64,000 nucleotides of DNA, from contig NC_133121.1 of NCBI RefSeq assembly GCF_033568475.1, forward strand, positions 2,170,001 to 2,234,000, in the 5' to 3' direction. Position numbers and translations under genes: made by a program. The first letter of the stretch is position 1. The number at the start of each line of letters is the position of its first letter. Shown here piece by piece: positions 13,273 through 26,434 of the stretch. This DNA is from Henckelia pumila. Taxonomy: Eukaryota; Streptophyta; Magnoliopsida; Lamiales; Gesneriaceae. The notes under the pieces were generated by a model. That model searched no databases. It saw only the letters and a list, made by a program, of their open reading frames with translations, and had not been told where the DNA came from.

Positions 13273-15316
13273 ATGCCTCGCCGTAGCTCCGGAGGTTGAT
13301 TTCCTGATTCTTTCACTTTATTGTATCTTCTGAAACGAATAAATATTGGTCCGATCTCGAACTCGCCCTCGCCCTTTGTTTTGTTTCATTTTCTGTTAGA
13401 TTTATATGTATATGTGTGTGATACGAAACAATTTTAAAGGTTTGATATTTACGAATGATTTATGTTTCCAACCAATTCTTGACCATCTGGGATTTTTCCA
13501 TTTAAGATTGATTGCTAGTGTGCTGGGTCTAGGGTTATGCAAATTTTAGATGTGATTTGTGCTGCTTTGGGCAACGAATGCTTGCTTGGACTGTTATTTG
13601 ATTGTCTAAAATTTTCTACGTCTGATTGATTGTGAAAGATCTTTTCTTTTTCACTATTGATGGTTATGGCCTTGGTTTTTAAGGGATTTTAAAGATTTAA
13701 TTGCGATTAGGATTTGTGTTTCTGGAGATTCTGCTTAGCCATTATTTGTATATTCTGCTAGAGTTGTTCTGGATGTTGAAAAAACAATCACAAGGGTTGT
13801 TATTGTTCATCTATGCTTAGACTTGTTTTCAGTTATTCTTTTAAATATGTTTTTAAGACAACAACTCCCTTAACTTGTATTGGAGGTATTTTTAAAAATT
13901 TTCATAAATAGTTGAGGTGATGATGGTATGTGTTATAGATTATGCAACTCTTCAATGAGTATGCGGTGCCTTTAAAATTTTACAACTTAAAAAACAGTTT
14001 ATTGGAGTAGGATATAATTATAGACAAGAATTGATTATGGTTGGAGATGTCAAAAAACAATTGGGTTTTGGGAAACAGAAAGGTAATGTTTAGTTTCATT
14101 TCCGAAATAAGAATAAAAGAGCTAGAAAATGAATCCAACATACCCTTGTTTTTCCGAACTACTTTCTTTTGTTATTTTGAATATTGTGTTGCCTCATGTG
14201 CTTGGTGGTTTGACTCTGTCACTGAAAACAGAACTTGAGTACTTATTCTCTTGTATTGCTTCATTTGACAATACAGTTTGACAATACACATTTGACAATA
14301 CACATTTGACACGCTAAAGTAGTTATGTTTACGGTTCCCCACTTGGCATTGTAGTGTATAGGCAGAGTCGTAGATGTGCGTTTGCATTTAAATGGCTTTG
14401 ATTTTGGTATAGATCGGCTACCATATGACTTTGAGTGCTTATTTTCTAGGAACAGTCCATTTAGCTTAACCCATGTAATTCATTTTACAGGAAGATCAGC
14501 ACGTCCAGCTCCTCGTCCGGCTCCAGCCCGGAATCCACCTCAACCAGGTAATTTGTTCCTAACCATTCAATCGATTATAAATTACAAGCGAGATTGGATC
14601 GGCGTCGGAGCTATGTATGCTAGTTTTTTTTCCCAACATTCAATGTTTAAGCTATGTAAAAGATCCTTGTTAGAATCATTTGAAACAATGTCCGTACCAT
14701 ATTAAGTATGCTATGTGATGAATGTTGCTTCCAATCTCATCATTTTTTCGCCTAATCCATGCAGTGAATCATGCTCCTCCACCAGCTCCTCTTCAAAGTA
14801 GTTCTGGTGGATCCATGTTCGGAGGCATTGGTTCAACAATAGCCCAAGGTTAGCCTTTTTAGCCAACCGAAGCTTTGACGTATGACCTGGACATTTTTTC
14901 CCATTTGGCAGAAGTTTATCTTTAATGCATTTGTTTTTTCTATTCAACTTCAACAGGTATGGCATTTGGTACTGGAAGTGCAGTAGCACACAGGGCTGTG
15001 GACGCCGTTGTGGGTCCTCGTACAATTCATCACGAAACAGTCGTCTCTGAGGCTGTTGCAACACCAGCATCGTCCAGTATGGGTGGCTCTGATGCTTGCA
15101 TGGTGCACTCAAAGGCATTCCAGGATGTAAGCTTCTTAGCATTGTAAAACAGTGACACGATTCTAACTTAATATTGAATGGGTTTTTTATTTATTGGACT
15201 GGTGATTATTTCTGCAGTGCGTCAATAACTTTGGAAGTGACATCAGCAAATGCCAGTTCTATATGGATATGTTGGCTGAGTGCAGGAGAAGCTCAGGCTC
15301 CATGATGAGTTCCTAA
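13273..15316 (+). CDS. CHCH domain protein, CHCHD2/MIX17-like
   Basis: Small twin-CX9C protein of the CHCHD2/CHCHD10/MIX17 family, which acts in the mitochondrial intermembrane space and is imported through the Mia40 oxidative pathway. Five coding exons close in phase: 13273-13294, 14491-14547, 14765-14848, 14957-15126 and 15218-15316, giving 143 residues. The N-terminus (MPRRSSGGRSARPAPRPAPA) is Arg/Pro/Ala-rich and basic, as is usual for this family. A Gly/Ala-rich middle helix (GMAFGTGSAVAHRAVDAV) follows. The CHCH domain has Cys102/Cys112 and Cys123/Cys133, each pair separated by exactly nine residues. The first exon is only 22 nt; it is accepted because its phase-1 donor fits exon 2 and it supplies the family's MPRR start. 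Confidence 0.92.
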
Positions 15317-16626
15317 GAAATGCTCTTAATCAACAACTTGGTCTTATGTTACAAAATTTAATCTTGATCATTGAACTTTTTATGTCGCTTGAACTTATGG
15401 CATTAATAATGTTGGCCCAAGCACGACTGCCTTTTTCTTATTTGAAATCTTATGAGTTGTGTGTTTTGGATTTGGATTATTGTTTCTCTTTATAATTTGG
15501 AATTTCACCTGATTTTTAATTCAAAATTTTATAATAATGTTATGTTTGTTGGTTCTTCGTATCGCTACTTAATACTTCATACTGTGCAACGATATAAAAT
15601 GTTCAACAGAGCCGGTTATCTAACAGTTTTACGTTACTGCGCAAGAAAAATAATTGATATGCAGAAACGCTACCATATGGATTTTGCCCGAGAACGATTA
15701 AGACAGCATCCATTGCAGAGGAAGCAATTATTTCATCCAACTATTGGTTTGGATTTCATAATAATTAAAATTAAAATAGATTTTATTATTCATATTATTA
15801 ATTTGTATTATCGTGTTATAAATTTTTTTATTTTATCATCCACGAATCCGTTTTTGTTTTGTTTTTGTTTTTGTTTTTTTTTAATATATATAAAGGATTT
15901 CGTTGGCATTAATATTTAGCATTAATCCTAGTAAAATCGAATGAAACACAGATGTGGATAAAGGTGCCCATGTAATGACTGAAAAATTGTGTTACATTTT
16001 TACAATTTAGGATCATGGCAAATTTAAGAAACTCAACAAGAGCAACAATTTAATGTATCTTCGGGCTTCTTGTACAACTTAAAGTCCCCAAAATTGTTGT
16101 CAACTTAATATTTAAATAGTTAAAACATTTTCTGCAGTTCAGGTGGAAAGAATGAAAACTATATTACAAAATCTGCTCCTAGATTATTTATTTATTTTAC
16201 CTTGCAATGAGAAGAGAAAAGTGCAGCAATTATTTAATCTCGCGAGCCAAAAACTGTGGCAAGTTAGCATAAAAAGAATTAGTTTATGCATTCACGTGGC
16301 CAGGACTCGAGTAATCATCTTCTTTGCCGCCGAATAGAGCAATGAATACAGTTGAAATCTCAGAGAGATCCTTAAATATTCAAACCAAATCTATCCCTGC
16401 ACCTACACAGTCCATGTAATTGTCTCTTAAACCTCCTCTTTCTATGGCCGTTTTGTTACTTCTGCAACCAATCACATTATCACAGAAATACATGAGCGCA
16501 CATCAATTATGTGTTCGAGGTTCTCCTAAAATATAGGATATAATAAGAGAGCCCATGACCCAGCAATTACCTTGCATTGTAAGCGTAAGAGGTTTTCACA
16601 ATCACATCATGTGCCAAGTATTTAAT
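15317..16626. other. Convergent 3' spacer, CHCH and PORR genes
   Basis: Holds the two 3' UTRs of facing genes. Open frames at 15280-15495 and 15452-15919 are AT-rich, lack domain features and overlap the CHCH 3' end, so they are not taken as genes. Confidence 0.55.
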
Positions 16627-17925
16627 TCAAGCATATTGTCTGTTCGTACCAATCACTTCATCTATGCCATCCATATTCTCTAAACTAAACTTTTCTTCAT
16701 CAAATGCCCTTCTGCCATTCAACTTTTTATTCCTCAAAATAACAACTGATTCCTTCATCAAATCGATGTACTTCTTTCTGACTTCTGCCAGAGGATGTGG
16801 TTCTATGGTCAGTTCATTGCCATAAGCCTCTTTCAGAATAACAGTGCAGGTTTTATTCTTCATCGACAAATAAAACATGTGTGGATGCCTCTCAAATGCC
16901 TTGTGAATCTTCTGCGGCAAACACAAGCATTTCCTCAGACATAAAAAGGCCTTTCTTTCCGCAGCATGCTCGACAAACAGACTCAACAACTCATGAAGCA
17001 ATCCCACGACCCGTTTCTCAGATAAATCACTGTCTGGTTTCAAGAAAGAAAAGTCATCGTAAGGGGAGACATAAGGGAGGCACTGAAATTCGTTTAACCA
17101 ATCATTTATCTTCTGTTTCAGCCTTAGTCCTTTAGAAGGAAACAATGGGAAAGCAATTGCCTCATCCGCACCACCATTATATAGGCCTTTCTTCATTGCA
17201 GTCTTCTGCATTTGCGACCAAAATTTCCCATCTTTATTATCGTCATTACCTTCAAAAACTGCCAAACCCTTCAGTCCATCTTCTATGTCCACTATGCGAA
17301 AACACTCACTATCTTTCACAAAATCTGAAGGGTCTTCCCAAAATTCATCAGGCAACCCTAAATACCAGTGCAAGCCTTTAATTACCTTCAAAGGAATCAC
17401 CTTTCTACCACCACTCATCAAGATAAGCTTCTTTAGCCTACCCATGATATCATCTTTAAAATTTTCATAAATCATTCTTTCCTCTTTATTAAGCTCAATG
17501 GCTTTCTGAGTCAGTCTAAACCAAGGCAAATTGTAAAGGGGCCCAGTAAACTCCTCAAAAAAAGAAGGATAACTCCTCAAGAACCTTGCCACTCTTATAT
17601 TTAAACCAAAATTTAAGCCTTTTTTGGAGACAGCTGAGATTGGAATACAATAGTTGTCATGAGGTGAAGAGGAAGAAGATAAAAAGAAGTTTTTCATCGA
17701 GATGATGGGCTTGAGTTGAAGAGATTTGTGAATGGAATCAATGGAGTCAAAGTATGAGTCTTTTTTCCATTTCATGCATACATTCACATGAGTTTGTTTC
17801 TGGATGTAGGAGTGCCAAGAGAGAGGAAGGATTTGGATTTGCGGAGCCGAGAAGAGAAGTTTGTGAAAGAAGACCATTTCAGGGTTTGTTATTTTCTTGG
17901 ACATTTTGTAGTAACAGCTGTGCAT
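16627..17925 (-). CDS. PORR domain (plant organelle RNA recognition) protein
   Basis: PORR proteins bind group II intron RNAs in chloroplasts or mitochondria and promote splicing. This one is a single uninterrupted exon of up to 432 residues. Family hallmarks include an N-terminal organelle-targeting region, the RVARFLRSYPSFFEEF block, the LTQKAIELNKEE segment, the LPDEFWEDPSDFV motif and the C-terminal PQKIHKAFERHPHMFYLS and TVILKEAYG motifs. Three in-frame ATGs lie near the start (17925, 17904, 17877). The third, beginning MVFFHKLLFS, gives the more typical mitochondrial presequence and a 416-residue protein. Length is close to the usual 390-450. Arabidopsis relatives include WTF1, WTF9 and RPD1; I cannot say which is the orthologue. 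The tail after the domain (residues 400-432) is unconserved in appearance. Confidence 0.9.
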   Translation of the reverse strand: MHSCYYKMSKKITNPEMVFFHKLLFSAPQIQILPLSWHSYIQKQTHVNVCMKWKKDSYFDSIDSIHKSLQLKPIISMKNFFLSSSSSPHDNYCIPISAVSKKGLNFGLNIRVARFLRSYPSFFEEFTGPLYNLPWFRLTQKAIELNKEERMIYENFKDDIMGRLKKLILMSGGRKVIPLKVIKGLHWYLGLPDEFWEDPSDFVKDSECFRIVDIEDGLKGLAVFEGNDDNKDGKFWSQMQKTAMKKGLYNGGADEAIAFPLFPSKGLRLKQKINDWLNEFQCLPYVSPYDDFSFLKPDSDLSEKRVVGLLHELLSLFVEHAAERKAFLCLRKCLCLPQKIHKAFERHPHMFYLSMKNKTCTVILKEAYGNELTIEPHPLAEVRKKYIDLMKESVVILRNKKLNGRRAFDEEKFSLENMDGIDEVIGTNRQYA

Positions 17926-19599
17926 TTTCAGAAACTCTTAGTGATTTTTCAAATTGAAGAAGATAGAAACGTTTAGGAAGGCCATATACTGATTTACAGC
18001 GGCTTAAATGGCATACTAATATACCTTCTTCTTTTTTACCCCAAAGGGCTAGCAATTATCTATCCCATATATAATATATGGGGTCGGGAATACTTGAAGC
18101 CAGCTGATAAATATGACAAGAAGCCAAGAAGGCCGAAGAGTGCAAAATTATAGCGAACAAAAGAATTTCTAATCTCACACAAGCTCGTATATTTGCAAGA
18201 GGGGAAATGATGGGAGAAAACCCGATTTAAGTGCCTTATTTTGGTCACTAAGTTCAAATGGTCTCGTTAAATTGAAATAGCCCAAACAAGTCCTCAGGAG
18301 ACAAGGGAGACTCCATCCACAAAAAGTTCCGCAACCAAATTCAGATTGGCATTTGAAGATCTAACACTAAAAAGTTCCGCCTTTCATCTTCCCGTAACAT
18401 GTGAGAGGTGACAGTACCCCTTTACACCTAAGCATAAAACTAATATTCATGAACTCAGAAAACTAAAAGCAACTGATATTTTAACGAATTCAGAAAAGGC
18501 TTGATCATCTTTCATCAACAGAAGAAGACCGAATACCTTATACCCCGATAAACCCGTCGAAGGTTCATTATTGAAATAATCAGCAATTAAATCCAGGAAA
18601 AAAAAACGAATTTCTTACTCCGAACCTAAAAAATCTTCGCCGCAAATCACGGTAGCAAACATTCATTTGTTTTAGAGCAAATCGAATATGAAGCCGCACA
18701 AATTTTGAGAAGTTGTAGATTACGCAGAATGGAGGTAACTGAAGAGAAGCAGCTTGAGAAATGAGAAGTTTAGGAAAAGTGTGAGGTCGGGAAATATGGT
18801 TTTATTTTTTTTATTTTTTTATTTTAAACCAATATGGTTTTATTTTAAAAATAAAAATAAACAAATTGAAGGATAGTATTTAAAAAGATTTCTTTCTTTC
18901 TTTCTTTCTTTCTCGAGTGAAAAAAATATTTCATTTTTCATTAAATTACTATTAGTTAACAAATATCACAAAAATGCAGCAATATTATGACGCTTCATTC
19001 TTAGGTTTAGAAATAAGTTATTTATTAAGGATATTGGTTACAAATAATTATTGTTGTTTATCTATAAAAAAGATTTTAACTTTAGTTTTATTTAAAGTTA
19101 TTATATCCTTTTTGGATGAAATTTGACCCCCTCATCTAATTGGGACTTATTGGGGCTTCTTCAAGACCTTTTACATTTAATCACCATAGTATGTTTTCCC
19201 ATCATACAAACACGTAGGTTGTATTATATAGATTTTTTTGAGCAACTATTTTGTATGGTATTGTAGCACATCCGAATCAGAGACTCATCTAGAGGTTTAA
19301 ACAAAATGAGCCCGAGTTGCGAGCTTTCCGAGAGTTCTAAAAACATTTGATTTGTATTCGATAGCTCATAGGTCATGCTTACATATTCGATTCGATTCAG
19401 TTCATTTATACGCCAATTTTTTTTTACCTCTGTGTCGTGCTTATTGGCAGGGTCTCTATCAGACCACTCACTCAATTTCTTTGAAAAGAAAAAAAGAAAT
19501 TTCATTACATATTCATTTGTTAAGATGGCTCTCTGATCTCAGAAGAAATTCATCTGATAATACAAGATTTTCAAATATTCAGAGGTCCCTAAACATTTT
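17926..19599. other. Spacer between PORR gene start and MMSDH 3' end
   Basis: Should contain the PORR promoter and leader on the minus strand (pyrimidine-rich minus-strand sequence near 18600-18780 looks like a 5' leader) and the 3' UTR of the dehydrogenase. A (TTTC)n microsatellite lies at about 18890-18913. No coding sequence was accepted. Confidence 0.5.
18890..18913 (+). repeat. (TTTC)n microsatellite
   Basis: About six uninterrupted tttc units are visible next to an AT-rich stretch. Likely length-polymorphic. Confidence 0.8.
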
Positions 19600-22500
19600 T
19601 CAAGACTTCTGGGAAGTTGGCATGGCGAGAGAAACTCCGCCACTTGGTAAATCCTTCCACTGCTGAGTCACAGTTTTGATCTGTGTGTAAAACTGTACTC
19701 CAGCCTTACCTGCAACCAAATGATACATCACCCAGTAAAACAAAGCGAAGATCGGGGCAGTTTAGCTCATGGAATAGACACACAATGCTAAACCATGAAA
19801 AGATGGTGAAAAAAAGGAACGACGAAATTTGTTTAGGCTGGGTTAGGCTGTGTGTTTAATGTGACGAAAGCGAGCGATTTTATTTGTGATGAAAGGATGG
19901 AGCTGAGTTTGTCTTACCGTAGAAATTGAGATCCCCTGCAAAAGATGCCTTGGAGCCAGTGAAGGAGAAGAAAGGCAGAGGAACAGGAATGGGAACATTG
20001 ATACCAACCTGAAGCAAAACAATTCAAGTCAATGTACGCTGGAAAATCAGTGGCGTACTGATGCTTTCTTGGGAAAACAAGGCACTGATTCTTTCTTGAT
20101 AATAGACGGTTTGAACTGACAATAATTCGAATCAAAGCCATGAAATAACTGAACTCGGAAAAAAAGACATGAAACAACTTAGTTACCTGGCCCGCCTCTA
20201 TCTCAGTTTGGAATTTCCTTGCAGCGAATCCAGACGATGTAAAAATAGCCGCACCATTCCCATATCTTAAAATTTTGGATGAGAGAGTCATGAAATTGCT
20301 CAAAGAAAGAATAACTTGACGATTAAAGAGACAAAAGAAAGTGGAAATACTTATTTTCGTTGACAATCTTTATAGCTTCTTCTATACTGTCAGCCTGAGA
20401 AAAGGAATTGAATTTAATAATACTTGGAAAGAACACATGATATGAAATATCATATGGATAATCAACGACATACCTGCATGCAAATGAGAACAGGACCAAA
20501 TATCTCCTCCTAGAAACCCACAATAAAAGAAGTTAAACATAAAACCCCCGACAAGATTCCCATGAACTTCATGAGATACAAGGAAAAGAACACAAAAAGG
20601 GGTACCTTGTAACACTCCATATCAGCAGTGACATCAGCCAAGATGGTGGGACCAATGAAATTTCCTTGTTCATACCCTGGAACCTATTACTCCCATGAAA
20701 GAAAAAGGGTAACCGTTCATTTAATCCATCCAAAGCTCTTCAAATTCATCATCTATTTCCAACCATGGGTACAAATACTTGAACAAATACAAAAGTAAAG
20801 CACATTTAGAGACACAATACTACTTATTTCACCAAACTGCATGTATATCTAGTATCTACCAAACATGATCAAATTAAATTAGTCTACTAGATGAAAATAG
20901 GTTCTACCCAAATTAAATTTGATGTTATTTTATGAAGGGCTTGTGGTCCAAGAAAAGATGTATAAACCCTTGCTGAAAGTATAACTTATGATTAAAACCT
21001 GAACACTTGGAGCATCTCATCAAGAAACTGGTCGACAACTCGAAAGCTGTAATACCAAGTAGCTAAACAAAAAAGTACCTTAATAGCTCTTCCATCAAGC
21101 AATAGTCTGGCCCCATTCTCAACCCCGCTTTGGACCAAATTGCATACTCTGTCCTTCGCCTAAGAATATAGATGCGAGTTAGAGAAACAAACACGCCAGA
21201 ACCAAAAAACAACAGATATCCGTACAAAATTTTCCAATTATCATGGCCTAATCATTGGAAATAGACAGCAAGATTGCCACTGCACTGACCTGCTTACTGA
21301 TGACTGGACCGAGGTCTGCCTCAGGATCTATACCAGTATTCACTTTAAGGGCTTTGGCACGCTCCACCAGCTTTTCTTCCCTACAAAGATCCAAATAGTT
21401 CACTGAACATGGAACTTCTGCTAAACTAGAACATACTAACAAAAGCAAAGATCTTTTGAAACAGACCACATAAGAGAACAGAAGCTTGTTTCACTTGACA
21501 AAGTAAAATCCTGGATTATAAATATTTTCTGAAACAAAATTTAAAACAGAAAATCATAAACTGAAAGACTGCCTTTCTGAGTTTTGCTAGTAAACCTTTG
21601 AGCAGTTGTTAAATGAAATGGATACAAAAAATGAAACGAACTGTGTGATGCACATCAAGAAAGAAGATTACCATGATTTCGAGCCCCCGACAAACACCAC
21701 TGTGCTAAGAGCCATGCACCTTTGTCCCGCGGCACCAAAACCAGCTGCAACTAAAGCATTTAAAGTTGCATCCAAGTTAGCATCAGGCATCACAATTCCA
21801 TGGTTCTTTGCTCCCATGTTGGACTGCAAGTGTTTGTTAGTTAGAAAGTTAATTTTAATTTCAGAAATAAAAGACACTTGAAACAAAATATGTCTGTGCA
21901 TAAAAAGAACATAAACATTATGCTCCAGAAATAGATTAACAGCAATGACCTGAACGCGTTTTCCACTAGCCGAAGCTCTCGAATAAATATGCATGCCAGC
22001 CTAACAAATGAGAATCAAAATCAGGTCCCTCAATATAACAGAGATGGAACCAATCGGTTGCCAGACAAACCATCCAAGATCAGAAAAGATGCTAAACTGT
22101 ATCCTCAGAATTGGAACATCACCGTACCAGATTGCAAAGAAGCTAACTAGCTAAGATAGGAACAAACAACTTATCGTAACATTTAAGCGCTAAATGGCCG
22201 TATTATATAGTACTATTGAAAAGTATTTTTGTTTTGCCGACATTATAGGGGAGATAGTATTTTGTAAGAGAGAGGTGTTAGACATCATAATTCTTGTCTA
22301 CCATCTTGCACAGAGTTGGCATCATGGTTCTAAAATTCGCTAGGCGCTAGTCGGGCGCCAGACCAGCGCCTAGCGCCTAGGCCGCCTAGGCGGGGACTAG
22401 GCGGCACTAGGCGGATTCCACGGTTTCAACTTAATAAATGAAATATTATAACTCCAAGACAATAATATCAAATTTAAAATGAGTTCAACATTTGAAGAAA

Positions 22501-25500
22501 GAGCAAACACCAATTTTTTCTTCAAATATGGCACTCAAAATGTGGGCTTCTTCATTCGCTTTAATTCTTCAGCCTTATAATTTGCGAGATGCTCTGGTTA
22601 CTCAATCATGTAGACAATGAAAGATGAATTTTGATCTAGGGCAAGCCAACGAATCAATTTTCTTGTCGTACATCAGTTTAGGGCTTATAAAACTTAAGCC
22701 CAACAAAAAAATTACATTTCGGTTTTTTTTTTTGTAATTTGGGTTTTGAATTTAAAAGCCCAAATTAAAAAAAAGAAATCTGAAAATCCTACCCTATTTC
22801 CGCCTAGCCCCGCCTAGGACCGCCTAGGCGCCAAGGCCGCCTAGGCCGACCGATTAGCATGTTTTCGGTGCGGCCACCCGGCGCCTAGCCCGAGTTTTCG
22901 AACACTGGTTGGCATAAAGAATGTTCGTGTTGCATCCTGCAAATTGGTCACTGACCCATTACCTTAATAGAAACTGCATGCATGTACTCGCCAAAGAGGG
23001 GAGATCGGGAGAGAGTCTGAATTTACGTGATGAATATGGGAGAAAAGGTCTCGGACTTGAAGACAGAGCACGTGGAACCAGCTCACATGTGGTCTAGACT
23101 AGAAGTTAGTGCCCAATAATTAGCAACAATTTTTAGATGTGTGAAGGGGTTGGTATATATGGTTTAGTGGTTTTCCTTGGGTGCCTGATTTTGTATCTGA
23201 TCCATTTCAACTCTATATAGTCAAATCACAAGTGACATGTGGATTATTTTGGGCGAAACTGACAGAATTTGGTGCTATTTATTTACAATTTGACTTCAGA
23301 TACATTCAGATTTTTAATCCACCTAACCAACTAAATTAGCAGAATGAAACTATAACCAGCAACAAAGAACTTCGCTTGAATAGGCAAAGTCAACTCAACC
23401 TGAAAGGTAAGTGTGACATGGATAGCTTCTTACATACCGTGTTTGAACCAACAAATGATACGGCCCTAATATCTTCATCATCACATATAGCATTAACCGT
23501 GTCCTGCACGAATGAGCATTGACATAAAAAGTATCAGATTTATAACTAATCAATAATATTTGCTCATACTCTGGTATTGGGCAAATGATCATTGTTTTCC
23601 GATTCAAAAGGATCATCGAAGGCATGATAAGGGAGTATAGATGATTACAAATTGAAAAACAGGAACGTACAGTCGTGCCATGAACAATGTTAAGGACACC
23701 ATCGGGCAAACCAGCCTCCATGGCCAATTCTGCAAGGATCATAGAAGCCCCTGAAAAAGTAAAAAAGGAAAAGCAGAGCAAAAATTTAGTGGCAAACCAG
23801 GCACTTAAATATTCAGAAACATTATGCAAGTAATACTTGTCAAATCGTTGAGGAAAAACTATGTAATACATTCACAACAAAGACTAACTAATACTAACAG
23901 TAATATAGAACAAAAGATCTGAAGCAAAGAGTCACCTGGATCTTTTTCAGATGGCTTAAGAACAAAAGTATTTCCACAAGTCACTGCAACCGGAAACATC
24001 TGGTACGAGACATTAGAAAAAGATGGCTTATTACCATGGAATGTTTTGAAATTTCATAAGATAAAATATAATTAATGATTATTAAACATAAGGAGGGCTG
24101 AATGTAGGATAAATGAAAGAATCAATCAAACTTAAAGATTATGTAAGATTGTAAGTATAAGAAACCAAAGGCAGATTTACCCATAACGGAATCATTGCAG
24201 GGAAGTTGAAGGGGCAAATCCCAGCACAAACACCAAGTGATTCTCTAATGCTGTAGGTGTCTATTCCATTTGACACATTGGAAACATATTCTCCCATCTG
24301 GAGAGTGGCCATTCCACACACATGTTCCACCACCTCTTCACAAAACCACCAAAAAAAAAGAACTCGAATCATTATATGTTCTCCAAAACAGTAAAATCAG
24401 CAAACACGTAGGTTACTAACCTAGACCACGGAACACGTCACCTTGAGCATCCTTCAATGTTTTCCCTTGTTCCGTGGTAATGTTCAAAGCAAGCTTATCC
24501 TAGCAAAAGTTATGTTCTGTTGAATTGATGCCATGGACATAAAAATAAATTATTTTCAAAGAAATTAAACCACTAACCATGTTCTTACGAATAAGATCTT
24601 GAAACTTTAACATTACGCGTTGTCTTGTTGTTATAGGGGTGCTCCTCCATGATGGAAATGCTTGTTTGGCAGCAAAAACAGCAGACTTGAACTCATCCTT
24701 TGTTGTAAGAGGCACTTGTGAAACCACTTCTTGTGTTGCCTGAGGTAAAATGACAAGTAATCAAAATGAAGGGCTAAAGAACTACAGGAAACTCACACAC
24801 ATATACAAACATAAAAAAAAATAAGAAGAAGAATTGCAATCATTTTCAGCATCTAAAATCACTTACCGGGTTTATGACATCAATTGAATCAGATGAATGT
24901 GAATCTACAAAGCTTCCTCCAATAAGATTCGGCACCCTCTGACACAAAAAGATAACGTAGACGTAATCCCCTTGAACTTCATCGATTAAAAAAAAGGCAA
25001 TGCAGTGCATAGAGGACACTACTGCCCATATTATTGTTTCATATTTTTCTTGATATTAATTTTTTTTTACTTCCATTTGCTTGTTGCCTTTTTAGTTAAC
25101 ATGCCACCATTTCAAAGTTCACCGGAAAAAAAACAAAAAAAAAAAAAGTAAAGTTCAAAGCAAGCACGCACCTTTATTGTTTGTGATCCATATTTCCAAA
25201 ATATGTTCTTTATTCAACCAATTAAAAAAGAAACCGGAAAGGGGAGAAAAAAACTCACAAGCGAGTTCCCATGCCTCCAGGATGGTTCAGCAGCAGTTGA
25301 AAATCCAGAATTCGAAATCCCAATTATCCCATAATTCAACCTCCTCATATTTCTCACTAAAATAAAACCAAAATCAAAATTAATTCATAAATGCATTGAC
25401 AGCATGAACAAAAATTTTGTAAACAAACATGAACAGAAACTCATCAATCAGCAAACCCATAAACAAAATCACCATAAATAAGCTTACCTCGTTGAACTGA

Positions 25501-25512
25501 AAACCGCAACAT
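19600..25512 (-). CDS. ALDH6B2: Methylmalonate-semialdehyde dehydrogenase (acylating), mitochondrial
   Basis: CoA-acylating aldehyde dehydrogenase of valine, thymine and inositol breakdown; makes propionyl- or acetyl-CoA in mitochondria. Nineteen coding exons on the minus strand close in phase: 25512-25488, 25356-25259, 24938-24867, 24739-24578, 24499-24421, 24335-24181, 23999-23936, 23750-23671, 23503-23438, 22000-21950, 21823-21672, 21380-21290, 21159-21079, 20683-20606, 20509-20474, 20394-20351, 20265-20187, 20008-19918 and 19709-19600, giving 537 residues. [18 protein letters not shown] is a typical basic mitochondrial presequence. The enzyme body starts near RVPNLIGG, has the PFNFP motif, and carries the catalytic Cys320 in [14 protein letters not shown] replaces the usual ALDH ELGGK block, as is normal for MMSDH. 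It ends [19 protein letters not shown] hAT-like MITE sits in its largest intron. It lies about 0.9 kb from a diverged second copy. Confidence 0.95.
22323..22907. mobile_element. hAT-like MITE in MMSDH intron
   Basis: A 585-bp element is bounded by an exact 8-bp target duplication, gttggcat, at 22315-22322 and 22908-22915. Ends are imperfect terminal inverted repeats: catggttctaaaattcg on the left against cagtgttcgaaaactcgg on the right (reverse complement), both followed by a ctaggcgc block. An 8-bp duplication and CA-beginning termini are hAT characters. Subterminal regions are GC-rich, with many ctaggcgg-type repeats that could fold. No transposase frame is present, so it is non-autonomous. 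Confidence 0.85.
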
Positions 25513-26434
25513 CTTGAATTTCAGCTCAAGAATTGACTGAAATGAAATGCAAATTAAAAAACTACTCGACTGTGTACTGATCTTCGGTCAGTCTTTTAAA
25601 TTCGTTATGATTTTGTATTTTTCGAAAGAGATGGACTACTTTGTTATTTAATAAAATAGTGGGGCAACTGTAGGTATTTATCCGATGTGGCCAATTATTT
25701 TTGCAAATGTAAACAATTTTTTATATAAAGATTTATGTAATTGATGATAGCAAAGAATTTCATTAAGAAGAAATAAAATAATGTTAAAAAAATATATGAA
25801 TTAAATAATATAGTAAATTTCAATCTTTGCAACACGTTTTTTGTTTACGAAGTATCTTTTCAATATTTATACTATATTTGTCACCTAAAATTATATGATT
25901 ATAAGTAAAAGTACCAAAAGAGTGATCGTTTAGTTATAATATTTTTTTAGTAAATATAAGTATTGTCAATTAAAATACTCGGATTTGGGATCTGGGATTG
26001 ATGCATTTTGGGTGTTCAAAATCAAAACAATTAAAATTTGATTAGAATCGATCCAAATAAAATATTAGCCCATCATCATAATTTTAAATAGTTTGTTCAT
26101 AAGCATGTCAACCATTTTAGCAAAACATATTCGAATGAAGTGGGGAATATTTGATGAAATATAATTAATTCCACCTTGAAAAAACAAAAATGACTTGATC
26201 TTAGATTAAAAAACATAGAAATTAAATCCCAATGCATCAAATACATTAATATTCACAAACTCGTGAATTCCATGATGCAACTAAAATACCTTAACAAAAT
26301 TGCAGAAACTTTAGCTCCAAATCTTTCGCACAAACTAAGTAAATATCAATTCTACATACAAGAGGATTCCTCCGTTTCCACTAGCTGCATTGCCGCCACC
26401 CCTGGTCGCCGGTCGGCCCCTCATAGGTGAAACA
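25513..26434. other. Spacer between the two MMSDH copies
   Basis: Contains the promoter and leader of the upstream-facing first copy and the 3' UTR of the second copy, both on the minus strand. Very AT-rich at 25660-26000. No gene seen. Confidence 0.55.

Noticed and set aside
14711-15142. A 143-codon minus-strand frame
   Set aside because: It overlaps exons 3 and 4 of the CHCH gene antisense and crosses their introns; no domain is recognisable.
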